Part shown: piece after piece, positions 6,325 through 12,799 of the stretch
Numbering within the stretch: position 1 is the first letter of the stretch
Layout: the number at the start of each line of letters is the position of its first letter
Origin: UMGS1002 sp050309735
GTDB lineage: Bacteria; Bacillota; Clostridia; Oscillospirales; CAG-272
Length of the DNA stretch: 13,062 nt
Direction of reading: 5' to 3'
Assembly: GCA_050309735.1 (NCBI GenBank)
Contig: JBNRMS010000065.1
Span: 1-13,062, forward strand
Translations under genes and position numbers: made by a program
The notes under the pieces: generated by a model
What the model saw: only the letters and a program-made list of their open reading frames with translations
What the model was told of the DNA's origin: nothing
Database searches by the model: none

Positions 6325-7098
6325 CCAGAAATATTAATAAAAGTCGTGCAATAATATTCAGCATCTGGTGCCAGTGAAGTGATAGTTTCAGCCATTGCAT
6401 TAGCATGGTCACTATCCGATTGTTCAGTACCATATCTGAAATTCATGTATGAATATGTGCTTTGACTTGGTTGTCCGTGGTCAAGAATACCTATAATTAC
6501 TCCATCACCTGTGTATGAACTTGTTGTAGCTATATTATTGGCTCCATCACTTATTGCTTTAAGTGAGATATCATCAATTTCATTTGTAACGCTATAATAA
6601 TCCAGATACTCAACAATATCATTCTCGCTCAATTTTATAATTCTGTCATTGGTCAAAGAAGCAATAATCACCGGAGCATATTCGCTTATATAAATTATTT
6701 CATTGCCATATAGCGAGGATTTTGCAAAGGCGTTGTTATAATTATTATATGCCTGTTTATATAATTGTCTTTTAGCGGTAATAAAAGTTTGAGATAAATC
6801 TGCATTACTTGTTTTACTATCCATAAGATAGTTATCCCATTCGTTGTTATCTATTTCTGCGAATTTTAATATCTCTGTGTTAGTGAATTCCTCGTCAATG
6901 TCTTTAAGCCAAATCCAAACTTGTACTTCATCGGCTGTAGTTTCACAAACACCTTTCAATTGACTTGATATAATGTCATGAGATAATTCTTCTTGCGCGC
7001 CAATGCCAGATATGGGTATGCCGCTGAGTATGGTACAAAGCATAACCAATATTGCTGTAATAGCTATTTTCACGGAAAAATTCTTTTTTGTAATTCAT
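6325..7098 (-). pseudogene. Broken subtilisin-like (S8) protease, N-terminal half only
   Basis: About 250 residues of a secreted S8-type protease remain: a signal peptide (KIAITAILVMLCTILSG), a propeptide-like region, then the catalytic Asp region IIGILDHG and a His region DHANAMAETITSLAPDAEYY, corresponding to the family's DTG and HGTxVAG...APxA blocks. The Ser region is absent: after about 6327 the frame only continues through the sulfatase terminator and antisense of the sulfatase. The start is broken too. The GAAGGAG ribosome site (7112..7106) serves an ATG at 7098, but an A6 tract (T6 at 7084-7089 on the plus strand) puts it one base out of frame; with five A it would read MNYKKNFSVKIAITAIL. 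A GTG at 7073 is in frame but has no ribosome site. The segment is clearly more AT-rich than its neighbours, suggesting separate origin. Substitutions around Asp and His are unusual, so function was perhaps already atypical. Confidence 0.75.
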
Positions 7099-7152
7099 GA
7101 TTTTTCTCCTTCATAATTATTATCATACATTTTCATGTTTACCTGGATTTAC

Positions 7153-7181
7153 ATTTTACCATGAACTGGTTTCCTTGTCAA
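7153..7181 (-). promoter_or_regulatory. Promoter of the broken protease gene
   Basis: TTGACA (7181..7176), 17-base spacer, TAAAAT (7158..7153) on the minus strand, 11 of 12 consensus positions. It reads into the subtilase remnant and resembles the promoter of the other pseudogene (4587..4559). Confidence 0.78.
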
Positions 7182-7231
7182 AGCTTTTTTGTATTATTAT
7201 GTATTTTATTTTGACAACCGGAACCACATCC

Positions 7232-7260
7232 TTGACACCACCCCCCTCAGATGATATAAT
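7232..7260 (+). promoter_or_regulatory. Perfect promoter upstream of the sulfatase maturase
   Basis: TTGACA (7232-7237), a 17-base spacer containing a C6 run, and an extended -10 TGATATAAT (TATAAT at 7255-7260). It matches the sulfatase promoter at 23 of 29 positions, including the C-rich spacer. The maturase start lies about 170 bases downstream, leaving a long leader. Confidence 0.82.
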
Positions 7261-7318
7261 AAACACTGTATCATATTATTACCTATTGTTAACTGTGGAC
7301 TCAAAAGCGAGGTATTCC

Positions 7319-7339
7319 ATGTTATTGAGTTTTTATTGA
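7319..7339 (+). CDS. Six-codon leader ORF in the maturase 5' region
   Basis: An ATG with a good ribosome site (GCGAGG, 6 bases upstream) opens MLLSFY and a TGA. The site aligns with the sulfatase start region (AGAGAGG...ATG) in the duplicated promoter module. It can therefore be read either as a leader peptide or as the leftover start of a gene that the module once drove. The short peptide itself carries no signal I can interpret. Confidence 0.35.
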   Translation: MLLSFY

Positions 7340-7435
7340 TAAATTGTAAATAAATTATGAACTTCTCTGTTTCACACAAAAAACAAACCAATCGTTATGT
7401 ATTTTTCCAAAGAAAGAGAGCCGGAATTTCCGGGA

Positions 7436-8587
7436 ATGAAAATGAATCTGTTGATAAAACCCGCCTCGGGCGCCTGCAACATGCGCTGCCGCTACTGCTT
7501 TTATGCAGACGAGATGGCGCACCGCGAGCGCGGTATCGTCGGCATGATGAGTGTCGACACGCTTGAGACTATTGTCAAAAAAACGCTTGAGGGCGCGCCG
7601 CGAGGCGCCGCCGCCTTTATGTTTCAGGGCGGCGAGCCCACCCTCTCGGGGCTTGATTTTTACCGCGCCCTCATAGGCTATGTAAAAAAACACAACACCC
7701 GAGGGCTGCGCGTTTCTTATTCGATACAGACAAACGGCTATCTTATCGACGAGGACTGGGCGAAATTCTTCGCCGAGCACCGCTTTCTGGTTGGCCTTTC
7801 GCTCGACGGGGGGCGCGACATACATAATCTCAATCGCATAACACCGGGCGAGGACGGCACCTTCGACAGGGTGATGTCGGCCGCTGCGCTTTTTGACAAA
7901 CACAGAGTTGAATACAACATTCTCACCGTCGTGACAAACAGAACCGCTCGGAGCGCTCTTAGCATATACAACTTCTTTAAAAAGCAGGGCTTTAAATATC
8001 AGCAGCACATCCCCTGCATCGAAGGCTTTGGCGATGACGGGACCTCGCCCTGGACTCTCTCGGCCGAGCAATACGGTCGCTTCCTCTCCCGAACTTTTGA
8101 TTCGTACTACTCGGATATCACCTCGGGAAAATATGTCTACAACCGCAACTTTGAGAATTGGATCGGGATCCTGCTCGGCAGGCACCCCGAGAGCTGCGGG
8201 ATGGTTGGAGTCTGCTCCCGGCAGTATGTGGTTGAGGCAGACGGATCTGTTTACCCTTGCGACTTTTATGTGCTTGATGAATATAAGCTCGGAAATCTTC
8301 TTACCGACAGCTTCGAGGAAATAGACCGCCGCCGAGAGGAGATAGGCTTTATAGAAAAATCAAGAGTGGTTGACCCCGAATGCGCCGAATGCAAATGGCA
8401 TTTCCTCTGCCGCGGGGGTTGCCGGAGAGAGCGCGAGCAAACGGCGTCTGCCGGCTCGGCGGGCGAGGGGGATCTTGTGAAAAACCGCTTCTGCGCGGGA
8501 TATCTTGAATTTTTCCCGTATGCCTACGAGCGCCTGTGCAATCTTGCGCGAATGGTGTCAGAGGGGAGATGGGGAGAGCAGGGTTGA
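7436..8587 (+). CDS. Anaerobic sulfatase-maturating enzyme (radical SAM/SPASM)
   Basis: A 383-residue anSME that uses S-adenosylmethionine and iron-sulfur clusters to oxidise the active-site cysteine of sulfatases to formylglycine without oxygen, in the cytoplasm before folding. The radical-SAM site is Cys14, Cys18, Cys21 (CNMRCRYC), with QGGEPTL at 64-70. The SPASM part has all eight cysteines for two further clusters: Cys254, Cys260, Cys275, Cys316, Cys319, Cys325, Cys329 and Cys353. Asp276, next to Cys275 (YPCDFYVLD), is the residue known as catalytic base in the clostridial enzyme. Length and spacing match Clostridium perfringens anSME as I remember it. I chose ATG 7436 because the family starts a few residues before LLIKPAS. 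ATG 7442 is equally possible, and an in-frame ATG at 7397 adds 13 residues but has no ribosome site. A CCGGAATTTCCGG palindrome (7421-7433) overlaps the start region. Its natural partner is the sulfatase at 4704-6269. Confidence 0.93.
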   Translation: MKMNLLIKPASGACNMRCRYCFYADEMAHRERGIVGMMSVDTLETIVKKTLEGAPRGAAAFMFQGGEPTLSGLDFYRALIGYVKKHNTRGLRVSYSIQTNGYLIDEDWAKFFAEHRFLVGLSLDGGRDIHNLNRITPGEDGTFDRVMSAAALFDKHRVEYNILTVVTNRTARSALSIYNFFKKQGFKYQQHIPCIEGFGDDGTSPWTLSAEQYGRFLSRTFDSYYSDITSGKYVYNRNFENWIGILLGRHPESCGMVGVCSRQYVVEADGSVYPCDFYVLDEYKLGNLLTDSFEEIDRRREEIGFIEKSRVVDPECAECKWHFLCRGGCRREREQTASAGSAGEGDLVKNRFCAGYLEFFPYAYERLCNLARMVSEGRWGEQG

Positions 8588-8642
8588 TCTCTCTCTTTGC
8601 AAGATTTGGCGCTTTTGTGTCGTAAATATTATCGTTTTTTGA

Positions 8643-8668
8643 CCGGAGGCCGCTAAAAGCCTCGGTTT
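8643..8668 (+). terminator. Probable terminator hairpin after the maturase gene
   Basis: CCGGAGGC (8643-8650) and GCCTCGG (8659-8665) form a 7-bp stem with one bulged G and an 8-base loop, followed by TTT. A GGCCGGCC palindrome and TTTTAG come next. A T6 run precedes the hairpin. It lies about 55 bases after the maturase stop. The U-tract is poor, so termination strength is uncertain. Confidence 0.4.
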
Positions 8669-8778
8669 AGGCCGGCCTTTTAGTCAAGAAAAGAAGAAAT
8701 AACACTATATATTGAAAACAACTTTATCGTAATGTGATTTTTTGCGAAAAAGGTCTTTTATTTTACATTGTTTTGTAT

Positions 8779-8784
8779 TATAAT
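8779..8784 (+). promoter_or_regulatory. Likely -10 box for the zapA operon
   Basis: A perfect TATAAT stands in an AT-rich stretch about 100 bases before zapA. At the 17-base distance there is only TTTTAT, so the -35 box is weak. It is the best promoter candidate in the 8588-8883 gap. Confidence 0.4.
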
Positions 8785-8805
8785 AACTATATATAGGAAA
8801 AAATC

Positions 8806-8870
8806 CCTGCCGGAAGCCGGCAGGAGAAGGTGTTATCCTTCAAAATGAATTTTTGCCGCGCCCGAGCGGC
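8806..8870 (+). other. Three consecutive small hairpins in the zapA leader
   Basis: CCTGCCGG/CCGGCAGG (8806-8824, perfect 8-bp stem, 3-base loop), GAAGG/CCTTC (8826-8841) and GCCGC/GCGGC (8855-8870) follow one another. The last ends 3 bases before the AGGAGG of zapA. The nine-codon frame MNFCRARAA (8845-8874) runs through the third hairpin, and its TGA overlaps that ribosome-site region, so translation of the leader could affect access to the zapA start. There is no T-run after any stem, so they are not terminators. Confidence 0.5.
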
Positions 8871-8883
8871 ATGAGGAGGTAAA

Positions 8884-9537
8884 ATGAAACAGAAATTTAC
8901 AATATCAATAGCCGACATTGAAATGAATATTCTGAGCGAGGGAACCTCTGAGGAGGTCGCGGCGACGGTTAATAAAGTCGACCGCAGAATACGAGAAATC
9001 TGCCTCCGCAGCCCGCGAATCTCAAAAAACGAGGCGGCGCTCCTCTGTGCGCTTGAATTCTGCTCCGAGCGCGACGCTGCCCAGAGCGAACTTTGCAGCA
9101 CCGGAAACGACAGCGAGGAGCTGCGCGAAGAAAACGCAAAACTTGCAGACGCACTCGAAAAGCTCACCATAAAGCTTGAGGCCATGAAAGAAAAATACGA
9201 AACGGCCGCCGCTGCGCAAAAAGAAAGATATGAGACCGCCGCCGCAACCCAGAAGGAAAAATACGAAGGCCGCATCGAGATAATGAAGGAAAAATATGAG
9301 GGGCGGATAAACTCACTCAGGGCAAGACTTGACGAGCAAAAAAAGGCTGAAGCAGCAGCACGGCAGGCCACAAACCAGACACCCGACCAGCCCAAGACAG
9401 GAGAAAAGGACACTCCGCCAAAGGAGGAGACAGCACAAATAGCCTCGCCCTCTGCCGACGATAAAAAAGAGCCGCGCAGCAAAGGAAAGAACAAGGTCGG
9501 CTCTATGTTTGATCTTCTGACCTTTAATGATGTCTGA
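8884..9537 (+). CDS. zapA: Cell division protein ZapA with long coiled-coil tail
   Basis: A cytoplasmic FtsZ-ring-associated protein. Residues 1-60 carry the ZapA domain: a short strand region KFTISIADIEMNILSEG, then TSEEVAATVNKVDRRIREIC, the family's typical helix after the E/S-rich turn. From about 75 to 160 it is a continuous charged helix. Within it an 11-residue unit repeats four times (102-145): KEKYETAAAAQ, KERYETAAATQ, KEKYEGRIEIM, KEKYEGRINSL. Such hendecad spacing supports a coiled coil. The tail (about 160-205) is a polar, Pro/Lys-rich linker, ending in a short hydrophobic piece SMFDLLTFNDV that could be a docking peptide. At 217 residues it is much longer than classical ZapA (about 85-110). 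An AGGAGG site stands 4 bases before the ATG. Its stop overlaps the start of the U32 gene, a gene pair common in clostridia. Confidence 0.85.
   Translation: MKQKFTISIADIEMNILSEGTSEEVAATVNKVDRRIREICLRSPRISKNEAALLCALEFCSERDAAQSELCSTGNDSEELREENAKLADALEKLTIKLEAMKEKYETAAAAQKERYETAAATQKEKYEGRIEIMKEKYEGRINSLRARLDEQKKAEAAARQATNQTPDQPKTGEKDTPPKEETAQIASPSADDKKEPRSKGKNKVGSMFDLLTFNDV
9187..9318 (+). repeat. Four 33-bp tandem units inside zapA
   Basis: The DNA encoding the four 11-residue KEKYE units repeats in 33-base steps. Units 1-2 and units 3-4 are the more similar pairs (ETAAA- and EGRI-type), which suggests stepwise duplication. The copy number sets coiled-coil length and could differ between strains. 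Confidence 0.75.
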
Positions 9538-11650
9538 AAAAAATAAAGAGGGGCAGCCGACCGGGGGCGCGAGCAAAAGTGCGCTGCCCGAATTGCTTGC
9601 CCCCGCCGGCTCGCGCCTATCGCTTGAGGCGGCGCTTGAGGCCGGCGCCGACGCCGTTTATTTTGGGGGAGGGAGGCATAACGCCCGAGCAAGAGCCCAA
9701 AATTTTGAAGAGAGTGACATCTCGGCCGCCGTCGACCTTGTACACGCGCACCGAAAAAAAGCATATTTTACACTCAACACCCTCGTTTCTGACCGCGAAT
9801 TGCCCGAGCTTATTGAACAAGCCCGCATCGCGGCGGCGGCGGGGGTTGACGCGCTTATAGTCGCCGATCTCGGGGGCGGAGCGCTGATTCGCCGCCATTT
9901 TCCCGAGCTGCCCCTTCACGCAAGCACTCAGATGTCTGCTCATAATTCGGCGGCGGGAGAGATTCTTGCCGGCCTCGGCTTCTCGCGCATGGTTTGCGCG
10001 CGCGAAATGCCGCTTTGCAACCTTCGCTCCTTTGTCAAAAACACTCGCATTGAAGCCGAGGTCTTTGTACACGGGGCGCTCTGCGTCTCCCACTCGGGAC
10101 AATGTCTCTTTTCTTCGATGGTCGGCGGGCGGAGCGGAAACCGCGGCGAATGCGCTCAGCCCTGCCGCCTTCCCTTCATGACCGGACCGTCCGGAACGTC
10201 CGGAACGTCCGGTTCGACCGGTTCGACCGGTTCGACCGGAAAGCCATGCTCGGCCGAGCGCTACCCTCTCTCTCTCTCCGACCTCTCGCTCGCGCGGCAT
10301 ATCCCCGCGCTTATCAACTCGGGCATCAAGTCTCTTAAAATCGAGGGAAGGATGAAGCCGCCCGAATATGTCCTTGCTGTCACGCGCACCTATCGCCGCC
10401 TGCTCGACGAGAGGCGGGCGGCTGCCGACGACGAGATAGAATATCTCGCCACGGTTTTCTCGCGCGGCGGCTTCACAGACGCTTATTTCACCGGGAATAT
10501 CGGCCGGGGAATGCTCGGCGTCCGCACTGTCGAGGACAAAGAGGCCTCGCGCGCCCTTGAACCCTTCCGGGGGCTGACAAAAAAGCCGACGCTCGACCTG
10601 TCGGCCTCGATTCTCCCCGACACTCCGATAAGTCTTACGGCCGCCTCGGGCGGCATATCGGTGAATGTCACAGGCGAGATACCCGAGGCGGCGCGCAATA
10701 AAGCCGCCGAGCGCGACTATCTTCTGCGAAACCTGACAAAGCTCGGAGCAACTCCATATTCTGCCGGGAATATTTCGCTTGAGCTTGGCGAGCGCCTTGC
10801 TCTGCCAAGCTCAAAACTGAATGCCCTGCGGAGAGCCGCCGTCGATGCGCTTGCCGCCGCACGCCGGCCGATTTGGAACGAATCGGACGTGACTCCCGAC
10901 ATACCGCCCGCCAAAAAAACGAGGAGCGAGAGAAGCGCAAGATTTATTCACTCCTCGCAGATCCCCGAGGAAGCCGAGCAATATTTTGATATAATCTATT
11001 TGCCGCTCGACGAGTTTATAAAGTCGCCGGGCGCGAGCGCCTCGGGCGTAATCCTCCCGCCTGTTATCTTTGACAGCGAGCTTGAGGGGGTGAGAGAGCA
11101 GCTTCAAGTTGCCGTCGGCCTCGGCGCCGCGCACGCCCTTCTTGCCGGCCTCGGACAGATTTCGCTCGCCCGCGAGTTTGGCCTTGTTCCCCACGGCGAC
11201 TTCAGGCTTAATGTTACAAACAGCTCCTCGGTGGCCGTCTGCATGGAGCTCGGATTTGACGATGTAATCCTCTCGCCCGAGCTAACCCTGCCTCAGATAC
11301 GCGACATCGAAGGCGACACGCAGGTGATAGTTTACGGTCGGATTCCGCTTATGCTGCTTGAGAAGTGCGTGGCAAAGGACACCTCGGGATGCGCGGCCTG
11401 CCGCGCAGGACGCGCCGAGCTTATCGACCGCCGCGGGATATCCTTCCCCGTTCTTCGCCAGTCGCCCCACCGGAATATAATTTACAACAGTCTTCCCACA
11501 TATATGGCCGACCGGCAGCCCGACCTTGAGCGCGCCGGCGTCACCTCCCGGCATTTTCTCTTCTCAACTGAGTCGGCAGGCGAGGTAGCCGCTGTCATCG
11601 CCGCATACAAAGAGGAGAAGGCATCACCGGGCGCAGTGCGAAGGATATAG
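9527..11650 (+). CDS. U32-family protein (RlhA-like rRNA/tRNA hydroxylation type)
   Basis: A 707-residue member of the U32 'peptidase' family. It opens with ELLAPAGSRLSLEAALEAGADAVYFGG-type barrel motifs (22-49). The four cysteines expected to hold a [4Fe-4S] cluster follow: Cys186, Cys193, Cys209 and Cys213, in HGALCVSHSGQC and NRGECAQPCR. Next comes SLKIEGRMKPPEYV and a C-terminal module ending with GCAACRAGRAELIDRRG and NSLPTYMADR. Relatives hydroxylate 23S rRNA (RlhA) or tRNA uridine (TrhP) or support quinone synthesis (UbiU/V) rather than acting as proteases. Domain length is closest to RlhA, but the exact role is open. It starts inside the last codons of zapA (ATGATG at 9527/9530), so translation is probably coupled. 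Between the cluster and the next conserved block lies a Gly-x-y repeat (residues about 220-238) encoded by 9-base units, which the family does not normally have. Confidence 0.88.
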   Translation: MMSEKNKEGQPTGGASKSALPELLAPAGSRLSLEAALEAGADAVYFGGGRHNARARAQNFEESDISAAVDLVHAHRKKAYFTLNTLVSDRELPELIEQARIAAAAGVDALIVADLGGGALIRRHFPELPLHASTQMSAHNSAAGEILAGLGFSRMVCAREMPLCNLRSFVKNTRIEAEVFVHGALCVSHSGQCLFSSMVGGRSGNRGECAQPCRLPFMTGPSGTSGTSGSTGSTGSTGKPCSAERYPLSLSDLSLARHIPALINSGIKSLKIEGRMKPPEYVLAVTRTYRRLLDERRAAADDEIEYLATVFSRGGFTDAYFTGNIGRGMLGVRTVEDKEASRALEPFRGLTKKPTLDLSASILPDTPISLTAASGGISVNVTGEIPEAARNKAAERDYLLRNLTKLGATPYSAGNISLELGERLALPSSKLNALRRAAVDALAAARRPIWNESDVTPDIPPAKKTRSERSARFIHSSQIPEEAEQYFDIIYLPLDEFIKSPGASASGVILPPVIFDSELEGVREQLQVAVGLGAAHALLAGLGQISLAREFGLVPHGDFRLNVTNSSSVAVCMELGFDDVILSPELTLPQIRDIEGDTQVIVYGRIPLMLLEKCVAKDTSGCAACRAGRAELIDRRGISFPVLRQSPHRNIIYNSLPTYMADRQPDLERAGVTSRHFLFSTESAGEVAAVIAAYKEEKASPGAVRRI
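10182..10235 (+). repeat. Six 9-bp tandem units inside the U32 gene
   Basis: The units are CCGGACCGT, CCGGAACGT twice and CCGGTTCGA three times, in frame, encoding collagen-like GPS, GTS, GTS, GST, GST, GST. All unit changes keep the frame, so the number can vary without breaking the protein. Confidence 0.88.
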
Positions 11651-11755
11651 CCGAAAAAATTCTTAAAAAGAGGAAAAACGGCTTAGATTGACGAAAAACA
11701 CATTAATATGAAACTCTCTGTCGACCGAAAGTTTGGAATATTATTACAAAACATA

Positions 11756-11784
11756 TTGATTTTTTGTGTTTGACCTGTTATTAT
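11756..11784 (+). promoter_or_regulatory. Promoter of the secreted-protein gene
   Basis: TTGATT (11756-11761), a 17-base spacer and TATTAT (11779-11784). It is weaker than the other promoters in the window but correctly spaced. Transcription would begin near 11791, at the base of the stem-loop listed next. The TTGACC at 11770-11775 has no usable -10 box. The gap from the U32 stop at 11650 up to here holds no gene. Confidence 0.55.
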
Positions 11785-11790
11785 ATTATT

Positions 11791-11813
11791 GGGGAAATGG
11801 TAACATTTACCCC
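11791..11813 (+). promoter_or_regulatory. 5'-end stem-loop or operator palindrome
   Basis: GGGGAAATG (11791-11799), loop GTAA, CATTT, one bulged A and CCCC (11810-11813) form a hairpin that would sit at the very 5' end of the mRNA. The same bases contain the DNA palindrome GGTAA-CAT-TTACC (11799-11811), placed where a repressor would block the start site. Either reading, mRNA stabilisation or operator, is possible. Confidence 0.5.
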
Positions 11814-11841
11814 GAATAACAAAATAACGGAGGTGTCAATC

Positions 11842-12777
11842 ATGAAACTCAGCAATCGTGTCACCACAACCCTTGCTCTGCTTCTCTGCATCGTCACCCT
11901 GTTCACCCTGACAACAAGCGCGGCCTACTACAACACCTACACGACAATCGCCACCCTCGGAAACGCAAACGGCTGCAACGCCGCGCAAGGTTTTGCCACC
12001 GGCTCAACCTACACCTACTCGCTGAAAATCAACGGAGACGAAACCAAGGCCGTCATCTATCGCACGAAGATGAGCGACGGCAGCACCACGCTCATGACCA
12101 ACGGCGACAACGGGACAACCTACTGCACCTATCTCGGACACGCCAACGACATGACGCTCGCCAACCACGACGGGGTTCTCTTTATGTTCATCGTCACTAT
12201 GAAAGCGGGCAGCATGAGCTTTGTCAAGCTGAAATATGTCGGCACGACCTACTATAAGGTCGGAAACTACACAATTAAGCTTGACGGCGCGAACAAGTCT
12301 ATGTCGGGCGTTGCCAAAACTGCCACGACAAGCACAGCCTTTGAGTTCCTCTTTAAGTCGGGCAAAACCGTCTATAAGGGGTCGGTGGGTCTGACCACCA
12401 ACAGCGGCACCATCAATGTGACCAAGGCTTTCACCTGCAACACCGTCGACGCGCTGGTCAACGGGAAAAAGGTTGCCAACATCTCCGAATTTTCAAATCA
12501 GGGCTTCTGCTATCACAACAACAAGATATACTACCCTCTGACAAAGGGAAATGTCAGCATTGTTCTTGTGTACAACAATGTGCTTAATATAAGCGGAACA
12601 GCCTATGCAGACGACAACCTCTCTTTCCGAATCACCTCAAGCGCTTACCCCGATCTCTTTGAGATAGAATCGGTCGGGATTTCGGGCGGGAAACTCTGGT
12701 TTTCCACCAACCGCCGTACCGCGCCGGGCGACACCGCGCATGACGGAGTGCATTATTTCAACGGATTTTCTCCCTGA
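11842..12777 (+). CDS. Secreted protein, possibly helveticin-J-like
   Basis: A 311-residue protein with a clear Sec signal peptide (KLSNR, hydrophobic TTTLALLLCIVTLFTLTT, cleavage near TSA-A). The start is set by GGAGG 7-8 bases upstream; the longer frame from 11764 begins before the predicted transcription start. The mature part is rich in Thr, Ser, Asn, Tyr and Gly, with blade-like repeats of strand patterns: AQGFATGSTYTYSLKI near residue 45, NQGFCYHNNKIYYPL near 220, and FEIESVGISGGKLWFSTN near 275. This suggests a beta-propeller-like fold. The layout, with QGF/Y..KI blades and a final E.E.V....LW...N, reminds me of helveticin J-type class III bacteriocins, but this is memory, not an alignment. 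No sortase motif, lysozyme/amidase motif, cell-wall repeat or immunity gene is visible. It stands alone with its own promoter and terminator. Alternative: an uncharacterised secreted surface or glycan-binding protein. Confidence 0.75.
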   Translation: MKLSNRVTTTLALLLCIVTLFTLTTSAAYYNTYTTIATLGNANGCNAAQGFATGSTYTYSLKINGDETKAVIYRTKMSDGSTTLMTNGDNGTTYCTYLGHANDMTLANHDGVLFMFIVTMKAGSMSFVKLKYVGTTYYKVGNYTIKLDGANKSMSGVAKTATTSTAFEFLFKSGKTVYKGSVGLTTNSGTINVTKAFTCNTVDALVNGKKVANISEFSNQGFCYHNNKIYYPLTKGNVSIVLVYNNVLNISGTAYADDNLSFRITSSAYPDLFEIESVGISGGKLWFSTNRRTAPGDTAHDGVHYFNGFSP

Positions 12778-12799
12778 TTGGGGCGGATAAACAATTTTG

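Larger units (their letters stand above)
7153..7260. repeat. Bidirectional promoter module, copy 2
   Basis: This is the 108-base counterpart of 4559-4663, with the same divergent arrangement and the same order of shared blocks. It carries an extra TTGACA at 7211-7216, upstream of the one used (7232-7237). To its right the likeness continues through ATTGTTAA to an AGCGAGGTA ribosome site and an ATG at 7319. Confidence 0.5.

Noticed and set aside
5550..7073. A single 507-residue protein reading from the subtilase start through the sulfatase antisense
   Set aside because: Only the first 250 residues are protease-like; the rest is the antisense of the sulfatase gene and its terminator, so this is a truncated gene and not a fusion.
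7355..8185. 276-codon minus-strand frame over the maturase gene
   Set aside because: Shadow of the radical-SAM gene on the plus strand.
8787..9764. 325-codon minus-strand frame over zapA
   Set aside because: Ser/Phe-rich shadow of the ZapA coiled-coil codons; no ribosome site, and the plus strand holds zapA.
9617..10300. 227-codon minus-strand frame over the U32 gene
   Set aside because: Antisense of conserved U32 motifs; the apparent Gly/Arg/Thr repeats are the reverse of the 9-base tandem units.
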